This document shows positions 45,801-53,381 of a stretch of DNA of 64,000 bases, piece after piece. A model generated the notes under the pieces. It did not search any database. It was given only the letters and a program-made list of their open reading frames with translations, and had not been told where the DNA came from. Origin of the DNA: an uncultured Acetatifactor sp. GTDB taxonomy: Bacteria; Bacillota; Clostridia; Lachnospirales; Lachnospiraceae. The position numbers were made by a program, and so were the translations under genes. The first letter of the stretch is position 1; each line of letters starts with the position of its first letter. The DNA lies in assembly GCA_910577665.1 (NCBI GenBank), contig CAJTOJ010000002.1, forward strand, positions 208,469 to 272,468, given 5' to 3'.

Positions 45801-46141
45801 AGGTCTTTGCCCATTCCCGCCAGATGATTCCATCCACCATTCGTCCAGCCAGACTCCTCACCGGCCATTCCCCGCTGTCCCACCGGTAGCAGGCCGTTCT
45901 CCTGGTCTCTTGTTCCTGCGGCATGCTGCAGGCGCTCTACCCAGGCATTGCCTTCTTCCTCCGATGGCAGGAATCCGAACCGGCTCTCCAGTGTCACCGG
46001 GCAAAGCAGCCTTACAAATACCAGAAGCCACAGCACATAGGCATAGAACTTCGGCAATTTCTTCATTCCTTGACGCAGCAGCAGGATCACCAGCACCGCT
46101 ACCCCCACCTGTATCTCCATCCACAACAACAATGTCCCCAT
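42875..46141 (-). CDS. M56 (BlaR1/MecR1-type) membrane metalloprotease with large sensor region
   Basis: This 1088-residue protein has an N-terminal four-helix membrane region with the zinc protease motif HEQVH (residues 236-240) and the downstream Glu in MEMSCDEKVI, as in BlaR1. A membrane helix (about 345-365) leads to a Glu/Asp-rich linker and a large extracytoplasmic region of over 600 residues. That region has a beta-propeller-like part, a DLDGDGRAEKI calcium-type loop and an SH3-like tail, instead of a penicillin-binding sensor. It follows the BlaI gene by 81 bases, so it should cleave that repressor on sensing an unknown signal. Confidence 0.87.
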   Translation of the reverse strand: MGTLLLWMEIQVGVAVLVILLLRQGMKKLPKFYAYVLWLLVFVRLLCPVTLESRFGFLPSEEEGNAWVERLQHAAGTRDQENGLLPVGQRGMAGEESGWTNGGWNHLAGMGKDLAGAREFPGIVGFQGMEEEQGAGALPGKGFLQGKAPEDGAARPGEGAAGVLFGIWMLGFLGILGWNGMELLQVRRKLKKAMHQGGNVYISDRISAPFTLGLVRPRIYLPAGLGQARQAYILCHEQVHIRRRDYLVKNLAFLLTAMHWYNPFVWTAFFFLGRDMEMSCDEKVIRLMGVDIKRSYSQSLLDFATGKQGMALTPLTFGANGVKQRVKNVLSYQKTKRLGVLSGILVLVLAGGMLFTTRVQGEENPASGSDTGQTQGALLGKDGEEADTDRGRMEADQETDSATEAGQDAGSGVRNWQELTDCQESAGKVLDRWAQAFVDRDGETLLALAHDKERFLTWDMVGGQRAGEITFGQSSPWPWNSGYAVYYQEGSGSAIIRYYMDTSVPEIYIVDETVDLVREGDLYYVEHQKLAEYYTIENKEQFEALYGQEGAYDFGWENTGYSTFFYQALFRHLAEGTNPEAYKAYTDPVTAAVCLLHLGAGEGKVRLIPAKAEEEEPWRKLLQQNSREGSQAVVSYTFSQDGSTVEIPMELVEGSTSLWAIGDSGMVRQVYRTVEETDSAVAEYFGWAAKEPFYIQTSQYGIYRVDRDNELTCIYPHYVAPDTIWTLQDGLMYFWADSRYQEGDLDYDPDTIGILDVRTGEFDGETLRVPEEVRGGLLPARWISVYGGFLHLYGEEESYAMPLINTGATNLTAGPMWKGFPVAGLKEGGQDAYGRDVRQRLLGHPGRLLELGNRAMTETYTYVDLDGDGRAEKITLSRNPDVEEIREGPYDNYLFQAGESQVTGSVENLYNGIWACSLDGKEILLALYEDGPSGDPRTTLYAYREGELVSVGSFGADIRSCILEKGRICGTQRQDVLQTDWVETVWQVGRDGRLEQVIQETYDFCSLNEIRLLTELPVHEKPADTSPVRVVLKPQKVRFLKTDDSFQWIYVEGEDKRGGWFQVDPGGVELPGMGLDYMEVFEGLNMVD

Positions 46142-46222
46142 ATCCTACCTTCCTTCCCACCTCAGACAGCACCCGCCTGGACAGATCTGTCATCCATAAA
46201 AAATACATACCGGCCTCTCTGC

Positions 46223-46585
46223 TCATTCTCCCCTGTAATTGTCAATCAACGCCTGGATCTCGTCAACCTGCTTCCGATTCAGTTTTTTCCGGCTCATGAA
46301 TGCAGCCACAAACTGCGGCAGGGATCCCTCAAAGACATCCTCTAACACCTGCTCACTGCACAGAGCCTTATATTCCCCCTTCTTGATCCGGGATGTGACC
46401 ACCGATCCCTCGTTTTGCAGGATCCCCTTCTGGCACAACCTCCGCAACACCGTGTAAGTGGTGGATTTCTTCCAGTTCAGCTCCTGTTCACACAGCGCTA
46501 CCAGTTCCCCTGAGGGAATGGGTTCCCTCTGCCATATCAGTTCCACAAAACGGCTCTCCGCCTCAGCCAGTCTGATCTCGTCCAT
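46223..46585 (-). CDS. blaI: BlaI/MecI-family repressor
   Basis: This 120-residue winged-helix repressor reads RLAEAESRFVELIWQREPIP, then NWKKSTTYTVLRRLCQKGIL and a C-terminal dimer helix. The start at 46585 follows GGAGGG; the frame is open further upstream, but that stretch covers the operators. It is the proteolytic target expected for the M56 protease encoded next. Confidence 0.93.
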   Translation of the reverse strand: MDEIRLAEAESRFVELIWQREPIPSGELVALCEQELNWKKSTTYTVLRRLCQKGILQNEGSVVTSRIKKGEYKALCSEQVLEDVFEGSLPQFVAAFMSRKKLNRKQVDEIQALIDNYRGE

Positions 46586-46687
46586 ATCCTGTATCCCTCC
46601 TTCTTCCCTGTCTCCATTGGCTATGCCACACATGGCAGCTTCCAGACATCCTCGGTCTGCCCCCATGCTGTATTCTCTTTCCCTGTA

Positions 46688-46744
46688 GTTTACATATTGT
46701 AAACCTCTCACCATTAGTCTACAACATGTAAACCATCCTGTCAA
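46688..46744 (-). promoter_or_regulatory. BlaI promoter with two operators
   Basis: TTGACA (46739-46744), 17 bases, then TAGACT (46716-46721) on the minus strand. Operator 1 is the perfect palindrome GTTTACA-ATA-TGTAAAC (46688-46704), downstream of -10. Operator 2 is GTTTACATGTTGTAGAC (46717-46733), lying in the spacer. Both carry the TACA/TGTA core of BlaI boxes. Confidence 0.87.
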
Positions 46745-46782
46745 CCATTTCCAGAAAATAACTTTCCTATGATACAAAAAAC

Positions 46783-46934
46783 GTTACTGTTCACAGTAAC
46801 AGATGCACACAAAACGCAAATGACATGCGTTTTGGCGCACGGAGTCTCGGGTTTTTATGCAAAATACGCAGAAAAACGCCTCGCGTTACTGACGGGTGTT
46901 TTCATGCGTTCTTTGGGTGACAACCCCGGGACTG
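46783..46934. repeat. Dispersed palindromic repeat element (copy 2)
   Basis: The gap 46745-47079 has no gene. It contains GTTACTGT-TC-ACAGTAAC (46783-46800), AAAACGCA-N7-TGCGTTTT (46811-46833), and a long imperfect hairpin with arms of about 40 bases (46840-46880 and 46894-46934) around a 13-base loop. Segments match the element at 30280-30445. Bases 46935-47079 show nothing recognisable. Confidence 0.7.
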
Positions 46935-47079
46935 AACCTGCATCACATTGCCAGGAGCGGTGTCGCCATGAACGGCAGCACAAAAACAGCGGCCCGGAAA
47001 CCTTCTTCCTAAGCCGCCATTCCCCGATTACCTTTAGTCTCGCAAAAAGCCAATCCCCCGCCGCAAAGCCAGACACGCT

Positions 47080-47709
47080 CTAAGGCCGTCCGTTGGCCGG
47101 ATGGTTATAATAAATCCGGCTCTCCTCCAGCACCGAGAAATGCCCCTGTTCCAGGGACAGAATGGAAACGGCGCAGTTTGGCAGGGAGATCTTCCAGAAT
47201 TCCTCCACTGGTATCCCCAGGATGCTGTTGAGCAGGCTCCTGTTGAAAGCCCCGTGGGCCACCACCAGTACATTTTCACAACTCCCCTCCAGAGGAAGGA
47301 TCTGCTCCGCCAGAAAGGCACATCCTCTGTCCAGCACCTGTTCCAAAGACTCTGCACCTTCCGGCGGAATGTAAGAAGCCGGCGCCAGGAAAAAATCGTG
47401 GAGCGGATCCTTGGGATCCCGTTTTGCCTGGTCAAAGAAAATCCCTTCATGGCTGCCGAAATGGATCTCTTTTAACCGGTCATCCACCACCAGGGGAATC
47501 TGCCTCTCCCCCACCAGGATCCGGGCTGTCTCGTAAGCCCTGGCAAGAGGAGAGCTGAAAGCCCTGTCAAAGGCCACACCAGCGAGAGCCTTTGCTGTCT
47601 TAGCTGCCAGCTCCCTGCCATATTGGTTCAGGGAGATGTCACTCTGTCCCTGGAGCCTCCGCTCCTTGTTCCACTCTGTCTCTCCGTGTCTCATCAGATA
47701 TAGCTGCAT
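47080..47709 (-). CDS. Histidine phosphatase (phosphoglycerate-mutase-like)
   Basis: This 209-residue enzyme of the histidine phosphatase superfamily has the phosphohistidine motif LMRHGETEWNKERRLQGQSD at the N-terminus, SPLARAYETARIL, EIHFGSHEG and the second catalytic His in VVAHGAFNRSLL. It is shorter than cofactor-dependent glycolytic mutases, so it is more likely a broad phosphatase (GpmB/CobC type). The start at 47709 is set by GAGG and by motif position, although the frame is open to 47925. Confidence 0.87.
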   Translation of the reverse strand: MQLYLMRHGETEWNKERRLQGQSDISLNQYGRELAAKTAKALAGVAFDRAFSSPLARAYETARILVGERQIPLVVDDRLKEIHFGSHEGIFFDQAKRDPKDPLHDFFLAPASYIPPEGAESLEQVLDRGCAFLAEQILPLEGSCENVLVVAHGAFNRSLLNSILGIPVEEFWKISLPNCAVSILSLEQGHFSVLEESRIYYNHPANGRP

Positions 47710-47961
47710 TGTCCCTGTCCTCACATCCGCTTTTCCATTCTGTCCTTTGTGCTGCCAATGACAGCGCAAAACCTTCTGCTCACCCTTCCAGACATACCAC
47801 TTCAGTGGCACCCTTGATCTGCTGGAAAGCACCTGGAAATGTAACCTGTTTCTTCGTATTAGATTATACATCCACTGACAGTTTAAGTCAAAATTATGTT
47901 TTCTTTTATCTCTATCATCTTTCATTTTTCTATTTTAATTAGATACTTATATAAATAATTA

Positions 47962-47990
47962 TTGACATAAAACATTTGTGTATATATAAT
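47962..47990 (+). promoter_or_regulatory. Strong sigma-A promoter for the 48026 operon
   Basis: TTGACA (47962-47967), 17 bases, then TATAAT (47985-47990), both boxes exact, in an AT-rich gap 35 bases before the start codon. The rest of the gap 47710-48025 is AT-rich on the right and otherwise holds no gene. Confidence 0.9.
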
Positions 47991-48025
47991 TGTTTTTGAA
48001 TAGATGATTAGAAGGAGGTAAAATC

Positions 48026-48394
48026 ATGAATAAGGAGCAAACAGATACCTTTATCCAGTATCTCGACACACGGACTTCCGCCATCCAGGACGAAATCACC
48101 CGTCTGGTAGCAGACAACCGGAGAGATGAAGGCGACTTCGAGAAAATCCGGGCAAATATCTTCCAGATGGCCAAGACCATCTTCCAGGCTTCCCAGAAGG
48201 CCTACCTGGAAGATAGCGAATCTGTCAAGTTCTTTGATTCCAGGCTCACCATGATCGAACACACCTGGAGGACTTCTCTGGACAAAGCAAAAGACTACCA
48301 GGATGACCAAAAGATCCTGCAGGAACAGGTCAAGCTGGAAGCCATGGACGAGATCCGGACAACTTACAAGCGTATATGGGAGGCAAGCTTATGA
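48026..48394 (+). CDS. Small helical protein of unknown function
   Basis: This 122-residue protein is mostly charged helix with a coiled-coil look (TDTFIQYLDTRTSAIQDEIT and later KDYQDDQKILQEQVKLEAMD). No known motif, signal peptide or membrane segment is seen. GAAGGAGG precedes the ATG and the promoter is consensus, so it is probably well expressed. Its stop overlaps the ArsR start as ATGA, so the two proteins likely work together. Confidence 0.7.
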   Translation: MNKEQTDTFIQYLDTRTSAIQDEITRLVADNRRDEGDFEKIRANIFQMAKTIFQASQKAYLEDSESVKFFDSRLTMIEHTWRTSLDKAKDYQDDQKILQEQVKLEAMDEIRTTYKRIWEASL

Positions 48395-48948
48395 TAGAGA
48401 CAGATGCAATCAAGCTTTTCAAATGTCTGGCAGACAAATCCAGGCTACAGATCCTAAAGTCCCTGATCCTGGAAGACATGTATGTGGAACGACTGGCAGA
48501 ACGTCTCAATCTGACACCAGCCACAATCTCCTTCCATCTGCGGAAATTATCAGAAATCGGTGCCGTCCGATCCTACAAGACACAATATTATACCATGTAT
48601 TCTCTCTGCCGGGACACCTTTGCCGTGACGATCCTGGACATTCTAAAGGAACAGTCTGACGAAGCAGAGCTCCAGGCCAGACGGGAGCAGGCATACCGTC
48701 AGAAAGTGATTGATTCTTTTTTTGAATACGGGAAACTGAAGTCTATACCCGCCCAGAGAAAGAAAGAGCGGATCGTGTTGGAAGAGATTGCAAAAGCGTT
48801 CGAGATGGGACGGATCTATTCGGAACGCGAGGTCAATATTATCATTGCCGATTTTAACGATGATTTCTGTACCATCCGTCGTGATATGATCTCCGAGAAC
48901 CTGATGGACCGGGACGAACGGGGGTACTGGCGGATATTTGCCGGTTGA
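48391..48948 (+). CDS. ArsR-type regulator with DUF2087 domain
   Basis: This is a 185-residue protein. Residues 1-85 form an ArsR winged helix (LFKCLADKSRLQILKSLILE, then LNLTPATISFHLRKLSEIGA). Residues 105-180 match DUF2087 (GKLKSIPAQRKKERIVLEEI, then FNDDFCTIRRDMISENLMDR), a domain often joined to ArsR or GNAT modules. No metal-binding cysteines are present in the recognition helix region, so the signal is not obviously a metal. The start at 48391 overlaps the upstream gene. Confidence 0.86.
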   Translation: MIETDAIKLFKCLADKSRLQILKSLILEDMYVERLAERLNLTPATISFHLRKLSEIGAVRSYKTQYYTMYSLCRDTFAVTILDILKEQSDEAELQARREQAYRQKVIDSFFEYGKLKSIPAQRKKERIVLEEIAKAFEMGRIYSEREVNIIIADFNDDFCTIRRDMISENLMDRDERGYWRIFAG

Positions 48949-48956
48949 CAACATAT

Positions 48957-49012
48957 AAATACCTCCAAAGCAGCTTCTGGTTATCTGTCCTGTCTGCTTT
49001 AGAGGTATTTTA
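48957..49012. terminator. Bidirectional terminator between the ArsR and rRNA-methyltransferase genes
   Basis: Arms of 17 bases (48957-48973 and 48994-49010; AAATACCTC...AAAGCAG against CTGCTTT...GAGGTATTT, about 16 pairs) end in TTTT on the right and AAAT on the left. Confidence 0.85.
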
Positions 49013-49022
49013 CCCCATCCTT

Positions 49023-50678
49023 TTATTTTCCCAAAAGGCATACAGCCTCTAAGCTGTCCGTGAAAGGAAACATATCCACACCCACGCTCCTTTGCACCCG
49101 GTAGCCGCCTTTTCTCATAATCTTTAAGTCGCGCACCAGAGTCTCTGGATTGCAGGAGATATAAACGATTCTTCCTGGTCTGATCTTCAAGGCTGCCTTC
49201 AGGAATTCCTCACTGCTGCCGCTTCTGGGCGGATCCAGAAACAATACATCCAGTTTTGCTTCCTGCTGTGCCATTTCCAGAAGGAACTTACCCGCATCAT
49301 TGGTGTAAAACTGGATATTGGACACCCGGTTGCGCTTTGCATTGGTCACGGCATCCCGCACCGCATCCGGATTCAGTTCCACACCAATCACCTGTCCTGC
49401 CCTGTCACTGGCTATCACGCCGATGGTTCCTGTGCCACAGTAGGCATCCAGCACCGTCTCACGACCTGTCAGATGCGCATATTCCATGGCCTTTTCATAG
49501 AGCTTCTCCGTCTGGACCGGGTTCACCTGGTAGAAAGACCTGGGAGAAATGCGGAAAGTCTTGCCACAGAGTACATCTTCAATATATCCCTTTCCGTAGA
49601 TCACCTGCTCCTTGTCCCCCAGCACCATGCTGGTGCTGCGGCTGTTTACATTGACCACAATGGTAGTGATCTCAGGATGGAGTTTCAATAAGGCCTTCAC
49701 AAAGTTATTCCTGGAAGGCAGGATGGGAGAAGTCAGTACCAGCACTACCATGATCTGTCCGGTGGCATGTCCTACCCGGATCAGCACATGGCGCAGCAGG
49801 CCAAAGTCAGTGTCTTCATTGTATGGGCGGATCTTAAAAGATTTTAAAAGCCCTCTGATGGACACAATGATGGCATCTGCCTTTTGGTTCTCAATCATGC
49901 AGCTGTCCAGCGGGACAATCTTATGGCTCTTCTCCTCGTAGGTGCCGGATATGGCATTGTGCCTCTTATCCTCCCCGAACACTGCATGAACCTTATTCCG
50001 GTAATACAGGGGCTGCTCCATACCGATGATGGCTTCTGTCTTCACAAAAGGCTCCATCAGTTTGCGGAACTGGATGGCTTTCATGGCCAGCTGCTCTTCA
50101 TAGCTCTTGCTGATCCATCTACAGCTGCCACATCTGGATGCCACAGGACAGGGAGATTTTCCAGACTTCTGGTCCGGCTGCCTGCTGGCTGTCCTTCCCT
50201 CCGGCCCATGGCTCCTTAGACTGGCTGCCCTGCCACCGGATCCCTGGCTCCTTAGACTGGCTGCCCTGCCACCGGATCCCTGGCTCTTTGAGCTGGCTGC
50301 CCTGCCACCGGATCCCTGGCTCTTTGAGCTGGCTGCCCTGCCACCGGATCCCTGGGACTTCTGTCCCCATGCACCCGGGAATCCGTTTCTGTCCTTTTTT
50401 GCCCTGCCTGCACCCTGTCCCGCATTATCTGCCTGTTTCATTCCCACACCCACCGTGCCTTTCCTTTTTTCCATGTATCTTTTATAAGTATTTCCTTTTA
50501 TCTGTGTCTCTGCCAGAACCTGCTCCATAGAGGCAAGCCGTCCGGGAAAACATTCCGCCGGTATCTCCCTTAGAAACTCCTCACGTTGTCCCTGCTGTAT
50601 TGCCACATCTGTCTGTTCCTTCTTTCCCGTCTTCGGCAGATACCACAGGAACAGGGCATCCACTGTCCAAGCTTCCAC
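49023..50678 (-). CDS. rlmD: 23S rRNA uracil-C5 methyltransferase (RlmD/RumA family) with repeat-rich N-terminal extension
   Basis: This 551-residue protein has a C-terminal half that is a clear uracil-C5 methyltransferase. The SAM loop is VLDAYCGTGTIG, LDPPRSGSSEEF follows, and the catalytic Cys lies in YISCNPETLVRDL. A 4Fe-4S cluster is expected from C177-x5-C183-x2-C186 plus the Cys near 258. The first 175 residues are odd: no TRAM domain is seen, and residues 107-163 are five near-identical 12-residue units (SQGSGGRAASSK). The GTG start at 50678, with GGGGAAG upstream, is 30 bases after the kinase gene. A later start at the Met near residue 69 or 80 is possible. Confidence 0.82.
   Translation of the reverse strand: MEAWTVDALFLWYLPKTGKKEQTDVAIQQGQREEFLREIPAECFPGRLASMEQVLAETQIKGNTYKRYMEKRKGTVGVGMKQADNAGQGAGRAKKDRNGFPGAWGQKSQGSGGRAASSKSQGSGGRAASSKSQGSGGRAASLRSQGSGGRAASLRSHGPEGRTASRQPDQKSGKSPCPVASRCGSCRWISKSYEEQLAMKAIQFRKLMEPFVKTEAIIGMEQPLYYRNKVHAVFGEDKRHNAISGTYEEKSHKIVPLDSCMIENQKADAIIVSIRGLLKSFKIRPYNEDTDFGLLRHVLIRVGHATGQIMVVLVLTSPILPSRNNFVKALLKLHPEITTIVVNVNSRSTSMVLGDKEQVIYGKGYIEDVLCGKTFRISPRSFYQVNPVQTEKLYEKAMEYAHLTGRETVLDAYCGTGTIGVIASDRAGQVIGVELNPDAVRDAVTNAKRNRVSNIQFYTNDAGKFLLEMAQQEAKLDVLFLDPPRSGSSEEFLKAALKIRPGRIVYISCNPETLVRDLKIMRKGGYRVQRSVGVDMFPFTDSLEAVCLLGK
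50190..50360 (-). repeat. 36-base in-frame tandem repeats in the methyltransferase gene
   Basis: Four to five copies of a 36-base unit encode SQGSGGRAASSK or SQGSGGRAASLR. They are coding, have no spacers and are therefore not a CRISPR array. Confidence 0.88.
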
Positions 50679-50708
50679 AAGGATCTTCCCCGGTTCCCTC
50701 TAACGGTC

Positions 50709-53324
50709 CTACTCCAGCCAGCCGCCTTTTCTAAGCTGCCCGATCAGCCCTTCCAACTGCTGTAGATAAGTTGTATCATCCCCGCTTCCCACCAGCTCCC
50801 GGGCTGCCGTAAATTCTTCCTGTACCCTATGGTAGTCCCGCCCGGACTCTTCCTTTTGGTTTTCCTGGGTGATCAACAGGATCCCCCTAAGCGCATGAGG
50901 TACATAGCTTTTGGGAAAGGAGACTTCCATATGATCCAGCACTTCCCCCGCAGCCGCATATTCACCCAGTTCATACTGGATGCTATAAAGGTTACTGTAA
51001 ATATAATCCTTTTTCATGCCCAATGCAAGTACCTGTTCAAAAGCTTCTACGGAAATAAGCCGGTAATCCTTCCCCAGCTCCGGCTCCAGTCCTCCCGCAG
51101 CTGCCAAAGAATGGGCTTCATAGGCAGCCTGTCCCAGCATCTCATACAGACTGCTATCGTATTGCAGTTCATATTCACTGATTCCCATATACAGCAGCTT
51201 CGTCCCTTTGATAGCAGCAGGTGTATCCACCGCAGCCCCTGCCAGGGGAGATCCCCCTGTTTTCTCCAGCCCTGCACAGTCCCGGTAAAGCCGGGCCAGG
51301 GAACGAAGCGAACGCTGTTTCATGGAAAGTTCCGCATCAGACGCCATTACTTCCAGGAAAACTTTCTCCGCCTCCACATATGCCCCGGCTGCATAAGCCA
51401 CCTCCCCCTCCACATACTGTGTCACATTCGAATCGGCCCCTTGACGTCTGAGCGCAGCCAGCACATCCCTGGCCTCCCCAGCAGAACCCAGCCTGGCCAG
51501 ACACACCGCATAGTCCCGCATGGCAGACTCCCCCATCTCTTCCCCTGCGGCACTGAGTCTGAAATAAGCGGCTGCCCCTGCGTAGTCTCCCTTCTCATAG
51601 TAAGCCGCCCCCAGAATATCATTGAGCCTGCTCTGGTACTCCGCTTCAAAATCCTTTCCAAGAGCCAGATCTTTTTCCCCATACTGGATACATCCCTCAT
51701 AATCACCGCTCCGGTACAAGGCATAGGCATAGTCCGTCCGGGCTGCATCCTCCTCCGGGAACAAGGCCAGGGCTTCCTCCATTTTCCCCATGGCCTCTGC
51801 GGGACTGCTGTCATACAGGCTTTCCGCTTCCGTCCTCAGCCTGTTATATTCTTCCATTCTCTCTTCCACAGAGGGTTCTGATGGATTTCCCACAGCATCT
51901 TCTGTCTGGTTACCTCCTTCCTGGCCGGAGCCACCTGACTGCACTGGTACATTTCCCGGCCCGGGCAACAGGGCAGCCACGATTCCCGCCGTGACAACAA
52001 GGACCACAATTCCTGCTCCGATTCCCAGAAAGATTCCTTTTTTCTTTCCGGACTTAAGATCCTGCCCCAGATTGCCTTCCGGTCCTGGCGCATTGCCTCC
52101 AGCATCCCCACCTGTCTCTTCAAAGGCAGATACCGTTTTCTCCCCTTCCTCCTCCAACTTGTATGCTCCTGCTTGTCTTCTGTCCTGGCATACTTTTCTG
52201 TCCTCTTCCCGGTGCGCTGCTTCTCTTCTCTTTGTCTCTGCCATGGCTTTTGCAGCCTCTACGCTGCTTGAAAATCCGGACATCGTTGCCCCGGACACTT
52301 CCCCTGTATCCTCCTGCTTCCTCTCCCCCTGCCTCATGGTGACATAAATATTCTCCTTCAAGGAGATCTCATCCCCCTCCGGGTAGATCACAGAGACATC
52401 CTCCGCATCATACAGGATAGCCTCCAGCTCCGAGCGCATCTGCCCCGGGCTGGAATACCGGTCCTTAGGGTCATAAGCCGCCGCTTTCAGCACAATTTCC
52501 CCCAGACGGCCACTGCCGTAGCAGGGCAGGGGCAGCGCTTCCCCGCCCATACGCCGGGCCAGGGCCCGTTCCCTGCTGTTATAAGTCAGTGGTGTTGGAG
52601 CAGGCGGCAGGAACGGTACCCGGTTCTTGTTTAACAGGCGGTACAACACAATGCCCAATGCATAGATATCCACGCTGAATCCATACTCTGTCCCCTTGTA
52701 TACTTCCGGGGCCATGTAGTTATAAGTTCCCTTCTTGGACAGGCCGGACATGGTCTTCTCCACCGTCCGGGCAATTCCGAAATCCCCCAGCTTGAAATCC
52801 CCGTTTTCCGACACAAAGATATTCTCCGGCTTCAGATCCCGGTGGATGATATTGTACTTCTGGCACAGCTCCAGGCTCTTGCACAGATGGATTCCCAGAC
52901 GGATGATATCCCGCCTGGTGAAGGGATGGGCATAGGCGTAGGCAAGCAACGGCGTCAGCTCCTCCATGCGGATCAGGATGTCCCAGCCGATCCCATTCTC
53001 ATGATGCAGCACCTGGTGATCCTCATATCCCACCACATGGGCTGTGCCCTTAACCCTGGCCATCAAGGCAAATTCCTTGACAATATCCTCCACACAGCTG
53101 TAGAAATACCGCTCTGCCTCGCCGGGACTCATGCCCTCTTCTAAAACTGCCTGGATCTCTGCGCCGCTCTGGGGTACTGTGATGATTTTCAGCGCTGCCC
53201 GGTAAGTCTCTCCGAAATCCTGCCGCTCTATCTCGTACACCTTCCCAAAACTACCTTCCCCCAGTTTCTTCACCAGGATCCAGTTGTTCATGACTGTGTC
53301 ACCGATCTGGTATTGACCGTTCAT
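50709..53324 (-). CDS. Membrane Ser/Thr kinase with extracellular TPR domain
   Basis: This is an 871-residue protein. The kinase domain spans residues 15-310 with LGEGSFGKVYEI, Lys46, HRDLKPEN (161-168), DFG (181-183) and the activation segment SGLSKKGTYNYMAPE, so it is a complete RD kinase. A linker with Met/Glu-rich sequence leads to one membrane helix (about 437-460, LGIGAGIVVLVVTAGIVAAL) and about 400 extracellular residues with TPR pattern (SLYDSSPAEAMGKMEEALAL; YALYRSGDYEGCIQYGEKDL). The kinase domain is a close paralogue of the one in the kinase-MATE protein at 55022. It lies in the WXG100 operon between the TPR lipoprotein and the rRNA methyltransferase gene. Confidence 0.9.
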   Translation of the reverse strand: MNGQYQIGDTVMNNWILVKKLGEGSFGKVYEIERQDFGETYRAALKIITVPQSGAEIQAVLEEGMSPGEAERYFYSCVEDIVKEFALMARVKGTAHVVGYEDHQVLHHENGIGWDILIRMEELTPLLAYAYAHPFTRRDIIRLGIHLCKSLELCQKYNIIHRDLKPENIFVSENGDFKLGDFGIARTVEKTMSGLSKKGTYNYMAPEVYKGTEYGFSVDIYALGIVLYRLLNKNRVPFLPPAPTPLTYNSRERALARRMGGEALPLPCYGSGRLGEIVLKAAAYDPKDRYSSPGQMRSELEAILYDAEDVSVIYPEGDEISLKENIYVTMRQGERKQEDTGEVSGATMSGFSSSVEAAKAMAETKRREAAHREEDRKVCQDRRQAGAYKLEEEGEKTVSAFEETGGDAGGNAPGPEGNLGQDLKSGKKKGIFLGIGAGIVVLVVTAGIVAALLPGPGNVPVQSGGSGQEGGNQTEDAVGNPSEPSVEERMEEYNRLRTEAESLYDSSPAEAMGKMEEALALFPEEDAARTDYAYALYRSGDYEGCIQYGEKDLALGKDFEAEYQSRLNDILGAAYYEKGDYAGAAAYFRLSAAGEEMGESAMRDYAVCLARLGSAGEARDVLAALRRQGADSNVTQYVEGEVAYAAGAYVEAEKVFLEVMASDAELSMKQRSLRSLARLYRDCAGLEKTGGSPLAGAAVDTPAAIKGTKLLYMGISEYELQYDSSLYEMLGQAAYEAHSLAAAGGLEPELGKDYRLISVEAFEQVLALGMKKDYIYSNLYSIQYELGEYAAAGEVLDHMEVSFPKSYVPHALRGILLITQENQKEESGRDYHRVQEEFTAARELVGSGDDTTYLQQLEGLIGQLRKGGWLE

Positions 53325-53381
53325 TGTCCGATGCTCCTTCCCATTTACCCGTCTGCCCAGGTATGCAAATCCCCTTTTTTG

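Noticed and set aside
46586..46777. N-terminal extension of the BlaI frame
   Set aside because: It runs through the promoter and both operators.
47710..47925. N-terminal extension of the histidine phosphatase frame
   Set aside because: The catalytic RHG motif must lie near the N-terminus, and a ribosome site fixes the start at 47709.
50190..50360. 36-base repeats of CRISPR-repeat length
   Set aside because: They are contiguous coding repeats without spacers.
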